In this document: one piece after another, positions 44,990-57,113 of the stretch
How positions within the stretch are numbered: position 1 is the stretch's first letter
How the letters are laid out: each line of letters begins with the position of its first letter
Assembly (NCBI GenBank): GCA_941918925.1
Contig: OW799237.1
Location: 95,515,015-95,579,014 of the forward strand
Length of the DNA stretch: 64,000 nucleotides
From: Phyto melanocephala
Taxonomy: Eukaryota; Arthropoda; Insecta; Diptera; Rhinophoridae
Direction of reading: 5' to 3'
Notes under the pieces: generated by a model
Told to the model about the DNA's origin: nothing
What the model saw: only the letters and a program-made list of their open reading frames with translations
The model's database searches: none
Program-made: the position numbers and the translations under genes

Positions 44990-46350
44990 ATATAGTAATT
45001 TACAATAATAACTATGGATAAATATCTTTATACAAAAATATGTATAACTTTCTTTATGTAACATTAATTTAGTTTTTTAATTTAGTCTTAGTCTTAGTCT
45101 TACAATGACAGCTTAAGTATTTCTATTTACATTAGGTGATACATTAGTGATACAATTCACTCTCTTTTTTACTAACGTTGTATTTTTCCAGAAACTAAAA
45201 AGTATAATTTGGTAGCAAGAGGTAGTTTAAAAATAATATTAGCTTTTTGTGAGCATTGTACCTCCTACTTTTAGAATTATATAATCAATGTTGAATTCAA
45301 CTAGATTAGCCATTATAAATTTTTTTTTTTCAAAAAATGTTGGTCAACATAGATATTTAAGATAAAGCGTTACATGGGAAGTGAGCGTGTTACATTAATT
45401 TCCTTGCATTATGATAACTCTGACTAGAAGATCTAAAGGCGAAATCTTATTATCAGACATATAATTCTGTCGCTTTAATAAGCTTTTATATATCATTAAT
45501 AGTAAATTATGTTAAAAGTATGCATGTGAAAGTAATTTTTGCTCATGAACTTAATTAATATATTTAAATATAAAGTCCTTTATTCTTTCACAATCTTTTA
45601 CTATAGAGAAATTTATGATTTTAAGGCAACACGATTTAAAGAAGGTCGCGTTTAGGGGGCGTATCACCTTAATTTTCTGGCATTATAATAACATTGAATA
45701 GAATGCTTTATATGCGAAATTTCATAATCATACCTCTAATACTGTTGGTTTTTTTAGCTTTTAAATTTCATTGATAGAAGAATATGTAAGAAGTGGGCGT
45801 TAAAGTAGGCTTGTCGAAGTAGTTACTGCTAATGAATTCAACTTAGATATTTCAATATAGAATCATTTATTCTTCAAAAATTTTTGTTCATAAACTGGTA
45901 CTACAAATCTATTGACCAAACCCAACGTTTGCAAAATTTCAGAATCGTACATTTAATTTTGTCAGTTTTATTACTTTTTAAACTTTAAATAGACAGAAAG
46001 AACACTGTGCGATATAAATTTTTGAACATTTTGATCTATTACTCCTTTCGTAATGTAAACATTGAGGAATTTTCAGGCAAAATATTTTTTTTACTCACTT
46101 CAGAAATTTTAACGCTCTTCGTCAATGCGTTTAGACAAAGTCCAAATTTTTTTGGTGCACAAAATATTTTTTTTACCTACTACTATATTACAAGCTATAC
46201 AAGCTTTTCCTAATATACCGGTTTAGTTCATTTTTAATACCAAATATTGCTTATGTGTAAAAAATATTCTGACTATATTTGATCTCCCTTACTCTTTCAG
46301 TGCGCGATATATAGTGCATTCAAAGAGACTTTGCCAGATTGTCCTAAAAC
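44990..46350 (+). mobile_element. Old, degraded family-A copy
   Basis: Diverged but collinear with family A: TATGGATAAATATCTTTATA and ATATGTATAACTTTCTTT near 45014, GATAAAGCGTTACATGGGAA near 45360, AAGTGGGCGTTAAAGTAGGC near 45792, ACACTGTGCGATATAAATTT near 46002, TACCAAATATTGCTTATGTG near 46240. Both terminal hairpins and the GACGGACA tract are lost. It shows the family has been active for a long time, in contrast to the young copies. Confidence 0.75.
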
Positions 46351-47689
46351 CGGAACTCATTTACAACTACAATAGATAACGGTCGAATGGGTCGACCACA
46401 GAACATGCTGAATTTAATAATAGCGAATATTTGTACCTTTTGCAAATTATTAATAATATAATAATAAAAAAAATTAATAAGTTCTGCTATACTAAGAGTT
46501 TCATAAGAATCATTTAACTAACTATTGAAAAAAAATTTATACAATCTTCAATAAACCAAACTTAATTTTTAAATATAAAGATTTAAAAAAAATTTATTAT
46601 ACAAAAAGTATGGAAGTATTTACGTTAAAATATATTTTAATAAATTTTTTTTTTAAATATTTGATAAATTTGCTTTATATAAAAATTTTTATTTATTGTT
46701 TTTTTTTAAGCAATTTTTCCTTAAATACTTTATATATACTTACCATATTAAATTCTCTTTTAAAATTAAAAGAAAACTCTGCTTCCTTTAAATATTCTTC
46801 TATTTTTGAATATGGCTCGCTTTAAAATATTCCCTTCAAAAACATCAAAGATTAAGCCAAATATGATTTATGTCCAAAATATATTTCATTAAAGAAAAAC
46901 TTATTTGGTTGTCAACAATTTAAACAAACAAACAAACAAGCCATAATGGATACGTAGTACGTGGTGCATCAAGTGGGTCAGTGTTATTGAAAATGTTTGT
47001 CCCTTGTGACCAGCGTTTGATTTTGGCTAGAAAAAAGCACCCTGCTACAAATGCAGTCAACACACTCCATTATTGAAGTTGGTAGTAAAATCAGCTAAAT
47101 TTTCAAACACAACAATCCAAACTGTTAATGTAGAGTGTAGCTCTTAAATAACTGGATATTAAACATATTTTGCTGATTAAAAATCTGTTTTTTTATATTT
47201 TGCTTATGAAAAATATTGTTGCTTTTTACAAGTTGAAATCTGCTCCCCCTTTGAATTTTTCTCTATTTGACTAAAAACGAAATGACGGTTTAAAAGTTTA
47301 TACAGCACTTGAAATGTTTTAAAATTAATTAAAAACGTTTTTGCTTTATTTTGCTGTTGCTGTTATTTTAGTTTTAAATAAGAGACTTAAGTTATCGCTT
47401 TGGGCTGCAACAAATGTCATTATACTAATGAAATGGAAAAAAGAGGTACAACATATGATTTAGTAAAATGTGTATTAAAAGTTTTTTTTAAAGGTGAGTA
47501 TAAATATGAATTTATATTTGATTTAAATAACTAGGAGTGATATGTTATAAAAAGCGTTGTTTTGTCTTAGAAAAGACCAAAATAACAGAAACGAGAAATA
47601 TTAAAATTATATGAAACGATTAAGATATTATGTTAAGGTTAAATTTTTTTTCTAAACCACTTTTATTGCAGCATCGACTTATTCAGAAA
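46351..47689. other. AT-rich non-coding stretch
   Basis: No gene or repeat family was recognised. The frame at 46610-46825 is low-complexity Leu/Phe/Asn/Lys sequence. Confidence 0.5.
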
Positions 47690-48235
47690 ATGTCACCGTT
47701 TGGTTGACCATTGCAATTATTTGTTGCTAGGCTATGTTGTGGTGATAGTCGGAATTTCGCAGTGACATAATAAATACAAATTAGGACACTAATAAACAAA
47801 AAGGTTGAATCTCTAAACGTCCAGCAATGCTTGAGCGAAATAAAGTCGCACGCAAATTGTGAACATCTAGAGATAATATGGATTGATACCAGACCATAAA
47901 GTCTTAATTGTAAACAAGAGGCCGATAAATTATTCAAAATCTGAATATTTTAAGTCCTGCAACTTTGGAAATTGCTAAACTCTTTCAACGATTCATATAT
48001 GAACTTAAAATTTGGACAATGGAGGAACGTGTCAGAAAATGGCATAACACTGAGGTCAGAAAAGTGTCAAACATACTATGGGGTAACCCAAATCTTGAGA
48101 AATCGAAAGAAATTCTGAAACTGAATATACCAACACTTTGTAGACTTACTAACTAACGCATAAGATTGTCGGAGAAGAACATGAGAGGAAGAGGACAAGA
48201 CTTTAGAACACCACCTTTTTTAAAGCAAACTATTT
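47690..48235 (+). pseudogene. LINE ORF2 fragment: RNase H end and Cys-rich tail
   Basis: Around 47730-47800, translations in shifting frames give LLWW...HSEF and DKYKLGH, fitting the non-LTR RNase H motif VPGHxGIxGNxxADxLARxGT. From 47965 an open frame reads RVRKWHNTEVRKVSNILWGN and then SKEILKLNIPTLCRLTN, matching the family pattern (SRxIW..., LxLxRxxLxxLxxxLTGHC) just after RNase H. After a shift, EEDKTLEHHLF near 48190 matches the knuckle E-E-x-E-T-x-x-H-L-L-x-x-C. It is decayed, with stops. This order is of jockey/R1 type. Confidence 0.65.
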
Positions 48236-49339
48236 ACTTTGATAAAGTAAAAAAAAATATTTTTTTTTTAAATATTTTATAACAATTTCAATAAATTATT
48301 AATATCTTTCCTTCGGTTTGTATTACTAATGCATTTAAAAAAAAATTGGTTTTTACGAGCTTATCCTTAAAGCAAAGAAGAGGCAGAAATACATGAAACC
48401 CCTAATGGCGGTACAAGCTTTTGATATTTAGTTTTGTTTTTGATTTTAAGATATTTCAACCAACATATGAATCTTATCGAAGTCTAATTAACACTTATTT
48501 AATTTGGTGATATCAATTTCTTATATCTTTCTTCTAGTTAAACTCACGATTAAATTTCGAATTTAATTTCCTTAACGCAAGTATTTAGCTCAAGTACATG
48601 AGTTCACCTACATTCATATTTATTTTTAACGCCTTTTTTGTTCTAATACTTTTAAATAAATAACTTTTGTTTATTTATACGTTTGACGGCAATTGTGCCT
48701 TTGTTGTGATTCACTTCAAAACGTAAATACATTAGATTCGGTTTTATCGATAAGAATGGGAACTTACAATATTTTCGATCAGTATTTACTTATTGATTTG
48801 TTTATTTAGCCATTGTGTAGACTTGTTAAAATCTAATTAGATCCATTCGAATCGAAGTGATAAGCTTTTGCTTAGAGACGTAAATATTTATTTGTAAAAT
48901 ACGAAAAATATAGGAATTACTTACTCACAAGTAATAAAAATCTGTTTTGATAAGGCATTTTGATTTTTGTCGCTTGATATCAAAAATCATCTTGATAGTA
49001 TTTAATATGATAAAAAGAAATATAATTCAATAGGTGTTTGATTAGTTGAATTTCACAATTGTCAATTTGTTGTATCAGGTATTTTTTTTTTAATTTTTAA
49101 CGCTATTAAGAAATTTTTAATAAAATATTATGTTTTCTTACATCGATATTTTGACTTACGCTTGACCTGAGATCAATTTTTTTTAATTCTAAATACCTTC
49201 ATTAGGCAAACTATACGCAATATCGGTTTAAATAAAATATATTTTCTATAAAAACCAAAAAAATTTTCTTCCTCTCAAGAAAAAGAAATTTTTAATGATT
49301 GTATAAAAATAGCAAACCTTTAAATAAAAGTGCTATATA
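48236..49339. other. AT-rich non-coding stretch
   Basis: Nothing supported. GATAAG/CTTATC words and TTTATT-rich sequence occur throughout. Confidence 0.5.
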
Positions 49340-49984
49340 CACACAAAAAAAAAACATGGTTACGACATGATCACAATGGTCATATTATTTTTTCTAAAAC
49401 AATATTTGGTTTTCGAAAACAAGTAATAGTTATTTTTGTTTCATTTCATCATATATTTTGTCACGATAATCAAGCATTTGTTTGAATTGTATCATTTAAT
49501 GTTTACTTTTCGTAAATATCTCAAAATGTTTATCATTTAAAAATACTATGATTAAAAAAAAACTAATTTGACAAAAATAATATTATATTTAAAAGCATTG
49601 TAAATAAAAAATAATCATTAAATAATAAGTGAGACAACAGTATGATTACAAATTCATCAAGCTATGATTTTTTTTTAATAATAATTTGATTTCAACTGTT
49701 CTTCTTCTTGCTGAATACATTTTTAATATTTAAAAGTTTGAGATGTCAAAAAAATATTGGTATAAAAATTGCAATTATATTGGTAAGTACAATCAATATG
49801 TGTATGTATTTAACTAACAGCAAAAGACAATAGTTTGCCGTAAAAAGCAAAGATTGTCGCATTCAATTGTAGTCATATTTATGATTATTGAATGATACCT
49901 CAATTAAACAAAATAATGCTAACTGGTAACCATTATATGTTTTAACTATAATCATTCAATTCAACTACGTTTTTTCTTTGCGTG
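49340..49984. mobile_element. Tc1/mariner-like MITE, reverse complete copy
   Basis: CACACAAAAAAAAAACATGG at the left and TTTTTTCTTTGCGTG at the right, flanked by TA on both sides. It is the inverse of the copy at 33195 and retains the sequence ATTGTATCATTTAATGTTTA, the empty site for the MITE inserted at 8297. Its ~70-bp extra segment near 49795-49880 (TAACTAACAGCAAAAGACAA) is absent from the 33195 copy. Confidence 0.85.
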
Positions 49985-50270
49985 TATATTCTATAAACTT
50001 AAGGCTAGGGCAGTTGATTAAACCATGTCCGTCTATCCGTGTATTGGTTGAAATCAACTTTAAGATGCCCCAACATGTTACCGTATGTAGTATCATTTCA
50101 AGCGCTATTTATTCGAATATGTTATGGAGAATTCTCTGAAACGAGCACATCATTTCGAAACAGAAAGTGGGAGTCATTTAAGTTACACTATTTTCCATAC
50201 TTAGTGTAAAGTTAATTCCTTTTTGTATATTTTATAATCTGAAAAAAATAGATAATAAATTTTATTATAT

Positions 50271-52746
50271 TTTTATACCCGCCACCAAAAAAATGGTGGG
50301 GGTATATTCATTTTGTCATTCCGTTTGTAACACATCGAAATATCCATTTTAGACCCCATAAAGTATATATATTCTGAATCAGGGTTTGATTTGATGACGA
50401 TCTAGCTATGTCCGTCCGTCTGTCCGTCTGTCCGTCTGTCCGTCTGTCCGTCTGTTGAAAGCACGATAGAGGTCGCACCGAAAAAGCTAGGAGGCTCAAA
50501 TTTTGCCAGAATCTTTCTTATAGACAAGGTTTGTTTGGTATTGAAAATGGGCTATATCGGAATATTAGGAAGTGAGTTATAGCTCGGAATGCAAGAGTAG
50601 GTCGAAAAAACCGTGTCCTACGAACATCGAATAAAATGGTATTGTGTCCATACGGATTAACGTAGAGTCATGAAACTTCGAATATATATTTCTCGAGTCA
50701 AAACAATATTTCTCACCAAAAATTACCTAAATCTAATCATTAGTAAAGGAGTTATCGATCAAAATGTACGAAAATTTATACCGCACAGTGTATTTTTCGG
50801 TATATTTAAAAACAAAAACGTCATAAAAGCAACAAAATTGGATGTACGACTCTGAAATTTTGCAAGATTTGCTTTTTGGTGAGAGGCTTTTTTTTAACGG
50901 AAAATCAATGTGCCACGCCCACTTTTACGCCCACCTCCCATATAACGTTTTACCTAAAATTCATATAATTTCTCTATTAATAAAGATTTTGGAATAATAA
51001 AAGGCTATATTGAAACATCTAAAATGTACTCATTCGCAGAAATAACTTTGACACGCCTACTATAACGCCCACTTTTCACGTTATATACCGTTAATGAAAT
51101 TTAAAAGCTCATAAAACCGCCGAAATTAGAGGTATGATGATCAAATTTGCTACGTATATCCCCCTAGGCAATGTCATTATTGTGCCAAAAAATTAAGATG
51201 CCACGCCCACTTTTACGCCCACCTCCCATATAACGTTTTACCTAAAGTTCATATAATTTCTCTATTAAAAAAGATTTTGGAATAATAAAAGGCTATATTG
51301 AAACATCTAAAATGTACTCATTCGCAAAAATAACCTTGACACGCCTACTATAACGCCCACTTTTCACGTTATCTAATGAAATTTCAAAGCTCATAAAACC
51401 GCCAAAATTTGATGTATGATGATCAAATTTGCTACGTATATCCCCCTAGGCAGTGTCATTATTGTACAAAAAAATTAAGGTGCCACGCCCACTTTTACGC
51501 CCACCTACCATATAACGCTTTACCTAAAATTCATATAATTTCTCTATTAAAAAAGATTTTGGAATAATAAAAGGCTATATTGAAACATCTAAAATGTACT
51601 CATGAGTAAAAATAACTTTGACACGCCTACTATAACGCCCACTTTTCACGTTATCTACCGTTAATGAAATGTTAAAGCTCATAAAACCGACAAAATTAGA
51701 GGTATGATGAGGAAATTTACTACATATATCCTTCTAGTCAATGTAGTTGTTGTGCCAAAAAGTTTAGGTGACACGCCCACTATAACGCCTACCTCCCATA
51801 TAACGGGTTTTCTTAAATTCATGTAATTTCTCTATTGACAAAGTTTTTGGGAAAATAAAGAACTATATTGAAATATCTTAGTTGTATTTATTAGCACAAA
51901 CTTTATTGACACGCCTACTTTAACGCCCACTTTCATTGAAAAACTACATTTACAAAAGCATTTTAGTAGCATATCGAAGTTATAAAGGGTGGTTAAATTT
52001 TAAGGACCGATGTTGAATTTATATCAAACACAAATTATTTAGGAAATTACTATCATTTATTTTTATAATGATATAATTTGTATGGTTCAGTTATGTATTT
52101 GACAAAATATCGGCCAAATGGCCCCTCCATCCTTGGTGCCACTCCTCTATCTGATGGTCCAAATTTTCAATGACAATGTTGATGCTCAATTGTTGGCACG
52201 ATGATGAGTCGAGGTTGACTGCTCTTTTGCCACACTATCGCAAAAAACAGCAATGGTTCCCATTCAACGAACTAAGAAGGCATTCACAGATTTTCTAACA
52301 TTTTATACAGACCCGTTTTGCAGAAATTTAAATATTTTTTTAAAATTTTCCCGATTGTGGATGAATTTGAATGATTATGTTGATCAAAAGAATTACGAAG
52401 TGCACAAAATGCATTTTGATTTGAACGCCCATTTTCATAAAAAATCTAAATAACTTTAAAGCGTTGCTCATTTGCGTATCTTTCCACGGATCAAATTGAG
52501 TAAGTTTGAGATTGAGAAATGTAAAATGAAATGCAGAAAACTAATTTAAAGACTAGCTGTAGTTCACCTTCAACATGGGCCCTTAAAATTTAACCACCCT
52601 CTACAAAGAAAGTGATACATATTTTATTATAAAAAGATTATTCCATAATGAGTAACAAAATAATAAATATTGTGCTTTAAATGTACACAAAATTGGTGGT
52701 GGGTATAAAAGATTCGGCACAGCCGAATATAGTGCTCTTACTTGTT
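50271..52746 (-). mobile_element. Family-A element, copy 5 (young, reverse)
   Basis: Complete, 2476 bp, with four internal units and five GTCTGTCC units. It is nearly identical to copy 4 and to the inverse of copy 2. It is followed after about 20 bp by a family-B element in the opposite orientation, so their hairpin ends face each other. Confidence 0.93.
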
Positions 52747-52766
52747 TAAACATGACATTACAATGA

Positions 52767-53327
52767 AACAAGTAAGAGTGCTAAGTATATTAGGCCGTGC
52801 CTAATCTTATATACCCTTCACAACGTGTAGTCATGCAATAACAATTGTTTGTATCACCATTCATCTCATATGAAATACGTACATACATATAAAAAACATC
52901 CCATTGTAAAATATATATTGAATTTACGTATATTTCAAAAAAAAAAAAATAAATAAAAAAAATAAAAAAAAAATTTGGCTCAGCTGGGCACGTTCACTCT
53001 GACCAGTATACCACGTTTGTATGCATGTATGTGTTGTATATTGTTGTTGTGAAAAAACGAGGTGGTCGTGCTTTTAAAACCGATCTGCTCCCGAACATTT
53101 CTGATATTTTAATACCTCCCGTGAGTTCAGGTGATGTCGGGGGGCTTCAAAAAGTTGAAGTCAACATACACACGGAAAGACGGTCAGACTGACAGAGCTT
53201 AATCGACTCCCCTATTCATAAGCTTTCAAAAAACATATACTTTATGGGGTCGGAAATCAAAATTGTAGAAATTTCACACGGAATGACAAACCTATATATA
53301 CCCCTTTTCACTGTGTAAAGGGTATAA
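52767..53327 (+). mobile_element. Family-B element, copy 3, with altered hairpin
   Basis: Left end AACAAGTAAGAGTGCTAAGT, then hairpin ATTAGGC-CGT-GCCTAAT at 52789-52805. Both arms differ from the usual ATTCGGC/GCCGAAT by a matched pair of changes, so pairing is kept. The A-rich tract is short (52935-52972). GGCTCAGCTGGG, GTATACCACGTTTGTATGCA, CGAGGTGGTCGTG and ATATACTTTATGGGGTCGG follow, with end GTAAAGGGTATAACAA. About 250 bp of interior found in copy 1 is missing. Confidence 0.85.
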
Positions 53328-55774
53328 CAACAAATTATGTATGTATCTTAATTATTTTCTAATTTTTCGTTTTCCTAATGTCTGAAATAAAAATCGCTTG
53401 CCCTAGAAGGTGTTTAAGTATTTGAATTTTATATGAAATAATATTTAGTATCCAGTCGACATTTATTTCAAAATTTAATCCATTTTATAAATTAATCAAC
53501 GTGTTAAGTATATAAACTTAATTTAATTAATACATGTATGTGTATGTAAAGTATAGATTTAAATCAGTTTATAAGAAGCTTATTAAAACTATCTTAGTCT
53601 CACTTCTAAAATTTACTTGTCAAAGCAATATTATTGCAACACATGTGTAAATGTTGCAAAAATTTAAGATTTACATTTATATAATATTTAATAGCTAATA
53701 AGTCATTGATATCTTAATTAAATGTAGCAGTTTTGTTAAGTGAATATGCATGTACTATGTACATATGTTTGTGTGTTTCTGTGTCTTATGCATTAAATTT
53801 CATTACACTAAAAGCTTAAATAATTTTGTTTTATTCTTCATACAAGCGAGCATTTACTCATACATATTTATGGATGTTTAGATAAATATTGTTCAAAATT
53901 TTTCTATCTCTCTGTGCTTAAACACGTGTTGTTTAGTATACATTGGTATGTTGATATGCAAGTGCTAAAGTGTATTTTAGATAGAGATACATTTAATATT
54001 GTTAATAATAATATTGTTTATTTCTAATAATTAACGTTGTTTTACTCTTGAATAACATGAATTTTCTCTACACTTTGTTCATATGATACCTACCGCATGA
54101 CATAATATGTACTCGTATGTGTGTGTTTAAGTGTTTGTATATGTTTGTAGACATTAATTAACATATGTGTGTGTGTGTGTTGTATGCTTTTTATAAAATA
54201 AATGAATTAAAGTAATTAAGTATTATTTGCAACGTATGTCTTTAATGGACTGGAATCTAATATAGTTATTTACGAAATTAAATAAATATCTTGGTACATT
54301 AATGTTAAATAATACACATTTACAATAACAAATTAAAAATTATTATAAAATTATATTTTTTAATGAACAAGGATATATATTTTGTGTTTAGTTAACAAAA
54401 AAGGTAACTACAGTTTTGTAATTGATGTAGGCTCCCTATAATTTAATTTAATCTAATTTATTTAATTTATTGTCTATAGATTATAAATCCTTATAGACTA
54501 ATGTATGTAAAATAACAAGATAAAATTAAGGTTATATATAAAATAATATCCTATACAATTCAATGATTCAAATATAAAATAATATTTCTTTTTATAATTT
54601 CTTTACTTTCATTAAGGCCAATAAGGTAATAGTAGTTATTAAAGTAATAAAACAGAATCAAGAATTAACGTAATTTTACACACAAGTTGGCATCTTCAAT
54701 ACTTCGCAGAATTTAGTCGGTAAATATAATCTATTATAAGTCCAGAAAGTTTTTTCTTATGCTCATATTTTGAAATACTCACTCTCCTTATAATTGTATA
54801 ATATTTACATTAGTTTAATATACTTATTTTGTTAACAAATCAAAATTTTAATTAACACTACACACTTATGTCATAAGACGGTGAGGCTAACAAATGGTTA
54901 AACTGAATTAACTACTATTATTTTTGTTAATAAACTAATAAATTATAAAAAAAAAAAAAAAAAATTATTTGTCGTAACTGCCGTCGATTTTATCATGTGC
55001 TATGTTTTTATACGCTGATTTTCGCAGAAGTCTTAAGAAAAATTTAATTATTAAAGTGAGTGTTCAAATGCAATATTAAATTTTTTACGCAAATTGTCCA
55101 AAAAGATTAAACAATTCTATTCTGTAATAATTGCGCTACGTTTAATGAAGTCGACGATCAATGTCAATACATTAAAGTTAACCTTTTGGCTCAAAGTCAG
55201 CATAGTCGACACAATCGCTTAAGCTTAGCCTGACATTAAAGGCAGAGTAATCGTATGGTTAATTTCTAAATTTCTTTTAATTCCTTGCCTAGTCACAGAT
55301 CTCATTTAAATAATATGATATATTTTACAAAACTTTTTTCTTTAAACATAAAATCGCAATTCTTGGAAAAGTCCTTATCTAGTTTGTCGTGTTATTCAAG
55401 TGAGTTTGTTAAGTTTTTTTTTAACAAAACTTTATTCCAAAACGTAACCGAATTTTTTTTTACAATGGGTGTGCAACGATCATTCAAAAGAGACTTCCAG
55501 AATTTAACAAGATATATTTATTTAAGCTACATCGTGTTTTATCAACTGTCGTCCATTCTTTTTGTTTTACCAAATCACAATGGATGAATAAAACGTGCAA
55601 TAACGCATGCAAATTATAGAATAATTTCAACAGAATTACTGTTCGGTTCGGGCAGCGTTGTGTGCAATTCTTCAACAAAAGTTATCTTTAGCGATTTGGC
55701 CCATATCGAATTTTTGAGAATGACAATCTACATGATATGCAAAACCATCCAAAGTATCCCAAAAATGGGCTTTA
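53328..55774. other. AT-rich non-coding stretch
   Basis: No gene resolved. It contains (GT)n at about 54166-54180 and an 18-A run at 54947-54964. The frame 55285-55587 is Phe/Ser/Leu-rich without family features. Confidence 0.5.
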
Positions 55775-55853
55775 ACAGCTGAAGCTTAAAATAAGGAAAG
55801 AAAAAATCAGCTGACGAAACAAAACTGCATGCTAAATAAATATGCCTTGACTT
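55775..55853. mobile_element. AAGGCA-family MITE, partial copy 3
   Basis: CAGCTGAAGCTTAAAATAAG, GAAAGAAAAAATCAGCTGAC, AACAAAACTGCATGC and AATAAATATGCCTT are collinear with the inverse of the left half of the copy at 26289-26484. The other half is missing or too diverged to see. Confidence 0.55.
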
Positions 55854-56029
55854 GACATAAGTAATAAATTTTAAAAGTGAATATTGTCCTATATTACTAT
55901 GTAGTACCAAGCAGTATTTTTCCGTTATCAAACCTTTTAAGTACGCTGTATGCAATTTAATTTCATATTTGTGTTTGCAAATTGACTACTTGAAAGGTCG
56001 ACTAAAATAACAAATTTTTAAACGAGGTT

Positions 56030-56480
56030 ATCTTTAGTGACGTGAGAATGGTATTGAACCTTTCGGATATGTGCAGGCTGTGCAAGGATACGGAGGAGTT
56101 GGAGACAGTCGAGCACATTCTATGCCAATGTCCCAGACTGCAGATTAACAGGTTGAAATGGCTAAGTAGTAGATTCCTAGGCAAATTGGGGGATGTCTCA
56201 AGCTGTGGACTCGAGAATCTGATAGGATTCGTAATGGAAAGGATCTGGGTTCGTAACATGAGATTGAGAATGGGTCGATTGTAGAATTTAGCTCCTTCTG
56301 GTATTGATTTGGTGTCCACTACTTCACCACTTGTCTGTCTTCTATTCTTTTTTCTATTATTATTCTATTCTTTTTTTATTTCTATATTAAGGCGTCACAA
56401 TGGCCCGTATTGGTCTCTGGGTGAGAGTGTGAGGATAACTTTGCACCAGCCTTACTACCTACCTACCTTTGGTGACCTGC
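56030..56480 (+). pseudogene. LINE ORF2 3' end with 3' UTR (R1/LOA-like)
   Basis: The frame 56042-56284 reads MCRLCKDTEELETVEHILCQ, then CPRLQINRLKWLSSRFLG, then DVSSCGLENLIGFV, and stops. This is a well-preserved copy of the Cys-rich knuckle C-x2-C-x4-E-x-E-T-x-x-H-I-L-C-x-C-P-x-L and the following helices at the very end of ORF2 in jockey/R1/LOA-type elements. The downstream 200 bp (GGCGTCACAATGGCCCG, TCTCTGGGTGAGAGTGTG, CCTTACTACCTACCTACC) looks like its 3' UTR. It is 5' truncated, as typical for LINE insertions. It is the best-preserved LINE piece in the window. Confidence 0.8.
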
Positions 56481-56761
56481 CTAATTTTTACATGGTCGCA
56501 TATGCGGCTCAAAAAACCCACAAACACAAGCCATTACATGTAAATGACTTTTTGATACGTTTTGTGGTCAGATGGCATTATCGACTAGGATATATGTATA
56601 TCTTTGGAAAGTTTTTTTAAAATCTACCTCTCCGTAAAATCTCTGTGCCACTTAACCATTATAACACAGCTGGTGAAACAATACAGTCATGACATCAAAG
56701 TGAGAATAATTACTCACCTAGCTATAACAAAATTTTTTTATGTATTTTTAATTCTCTAAAC

Positions 56762-57113
56762 CAAGGCGAATTCATACAGGTGAAATTATCAGCCCAGCTG
56801 ATTGTGAAACATTTTGTCAAAATTGGTTGAATTTGCCTTATTAATGCAGGGAAGGGAAATGTGATTTTAAATTCTGTATTAAACAATTAACTTACATGAA
56901 CATTTTTGATAAAAAAATGTGCTAAATTTATGTATATTTGTAGCTTTTGCGTCATTAATAATGTGTTTCAAACCTTTATATCCTTTTTAATCAAATTTTA
57001 TTATATTTAATATGTAAAAACACCTTTTCCATCCCTGATATACAAATTGGCCTTGACATAAAACATCACATGAAAAGTTGCTTTGTTGTATCAATTCGCC
57101 GTTGCATATACCT
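56762..57113. mobile_element. CAAGGCGAATT-family MITE, single unit
   Basis: It runs from CAAGGCGAATTCATACAGGT to TTCGCCGTTGCATATACCT, collinear with unit 1 of the dimer at 18891-19246 (shared ATTATCAGCCCAGCTGAT, ATTGGTTGAATTTGCCTTAT, TAATGTGTTTCA, CATCCCTGATATACAAATTG). The two ends share inverted GGCGAATTnATA, suggesting short internalised terminal repeats. Confidence 0.8.

Noticed and set aside
40053..52746. A 10.2-kb segmental duplication joining copies 4 and 5 of family A
   Set aside because: Only the element itself is repeated. Sequence on both sides of each copy is unrelated.
56309..56620. 103-residue plus-strand frame after the LINE ORF2 end
   Set aside because: It overlaps the LINE 3' UTR and a T-rich tract, and its start is not supported.
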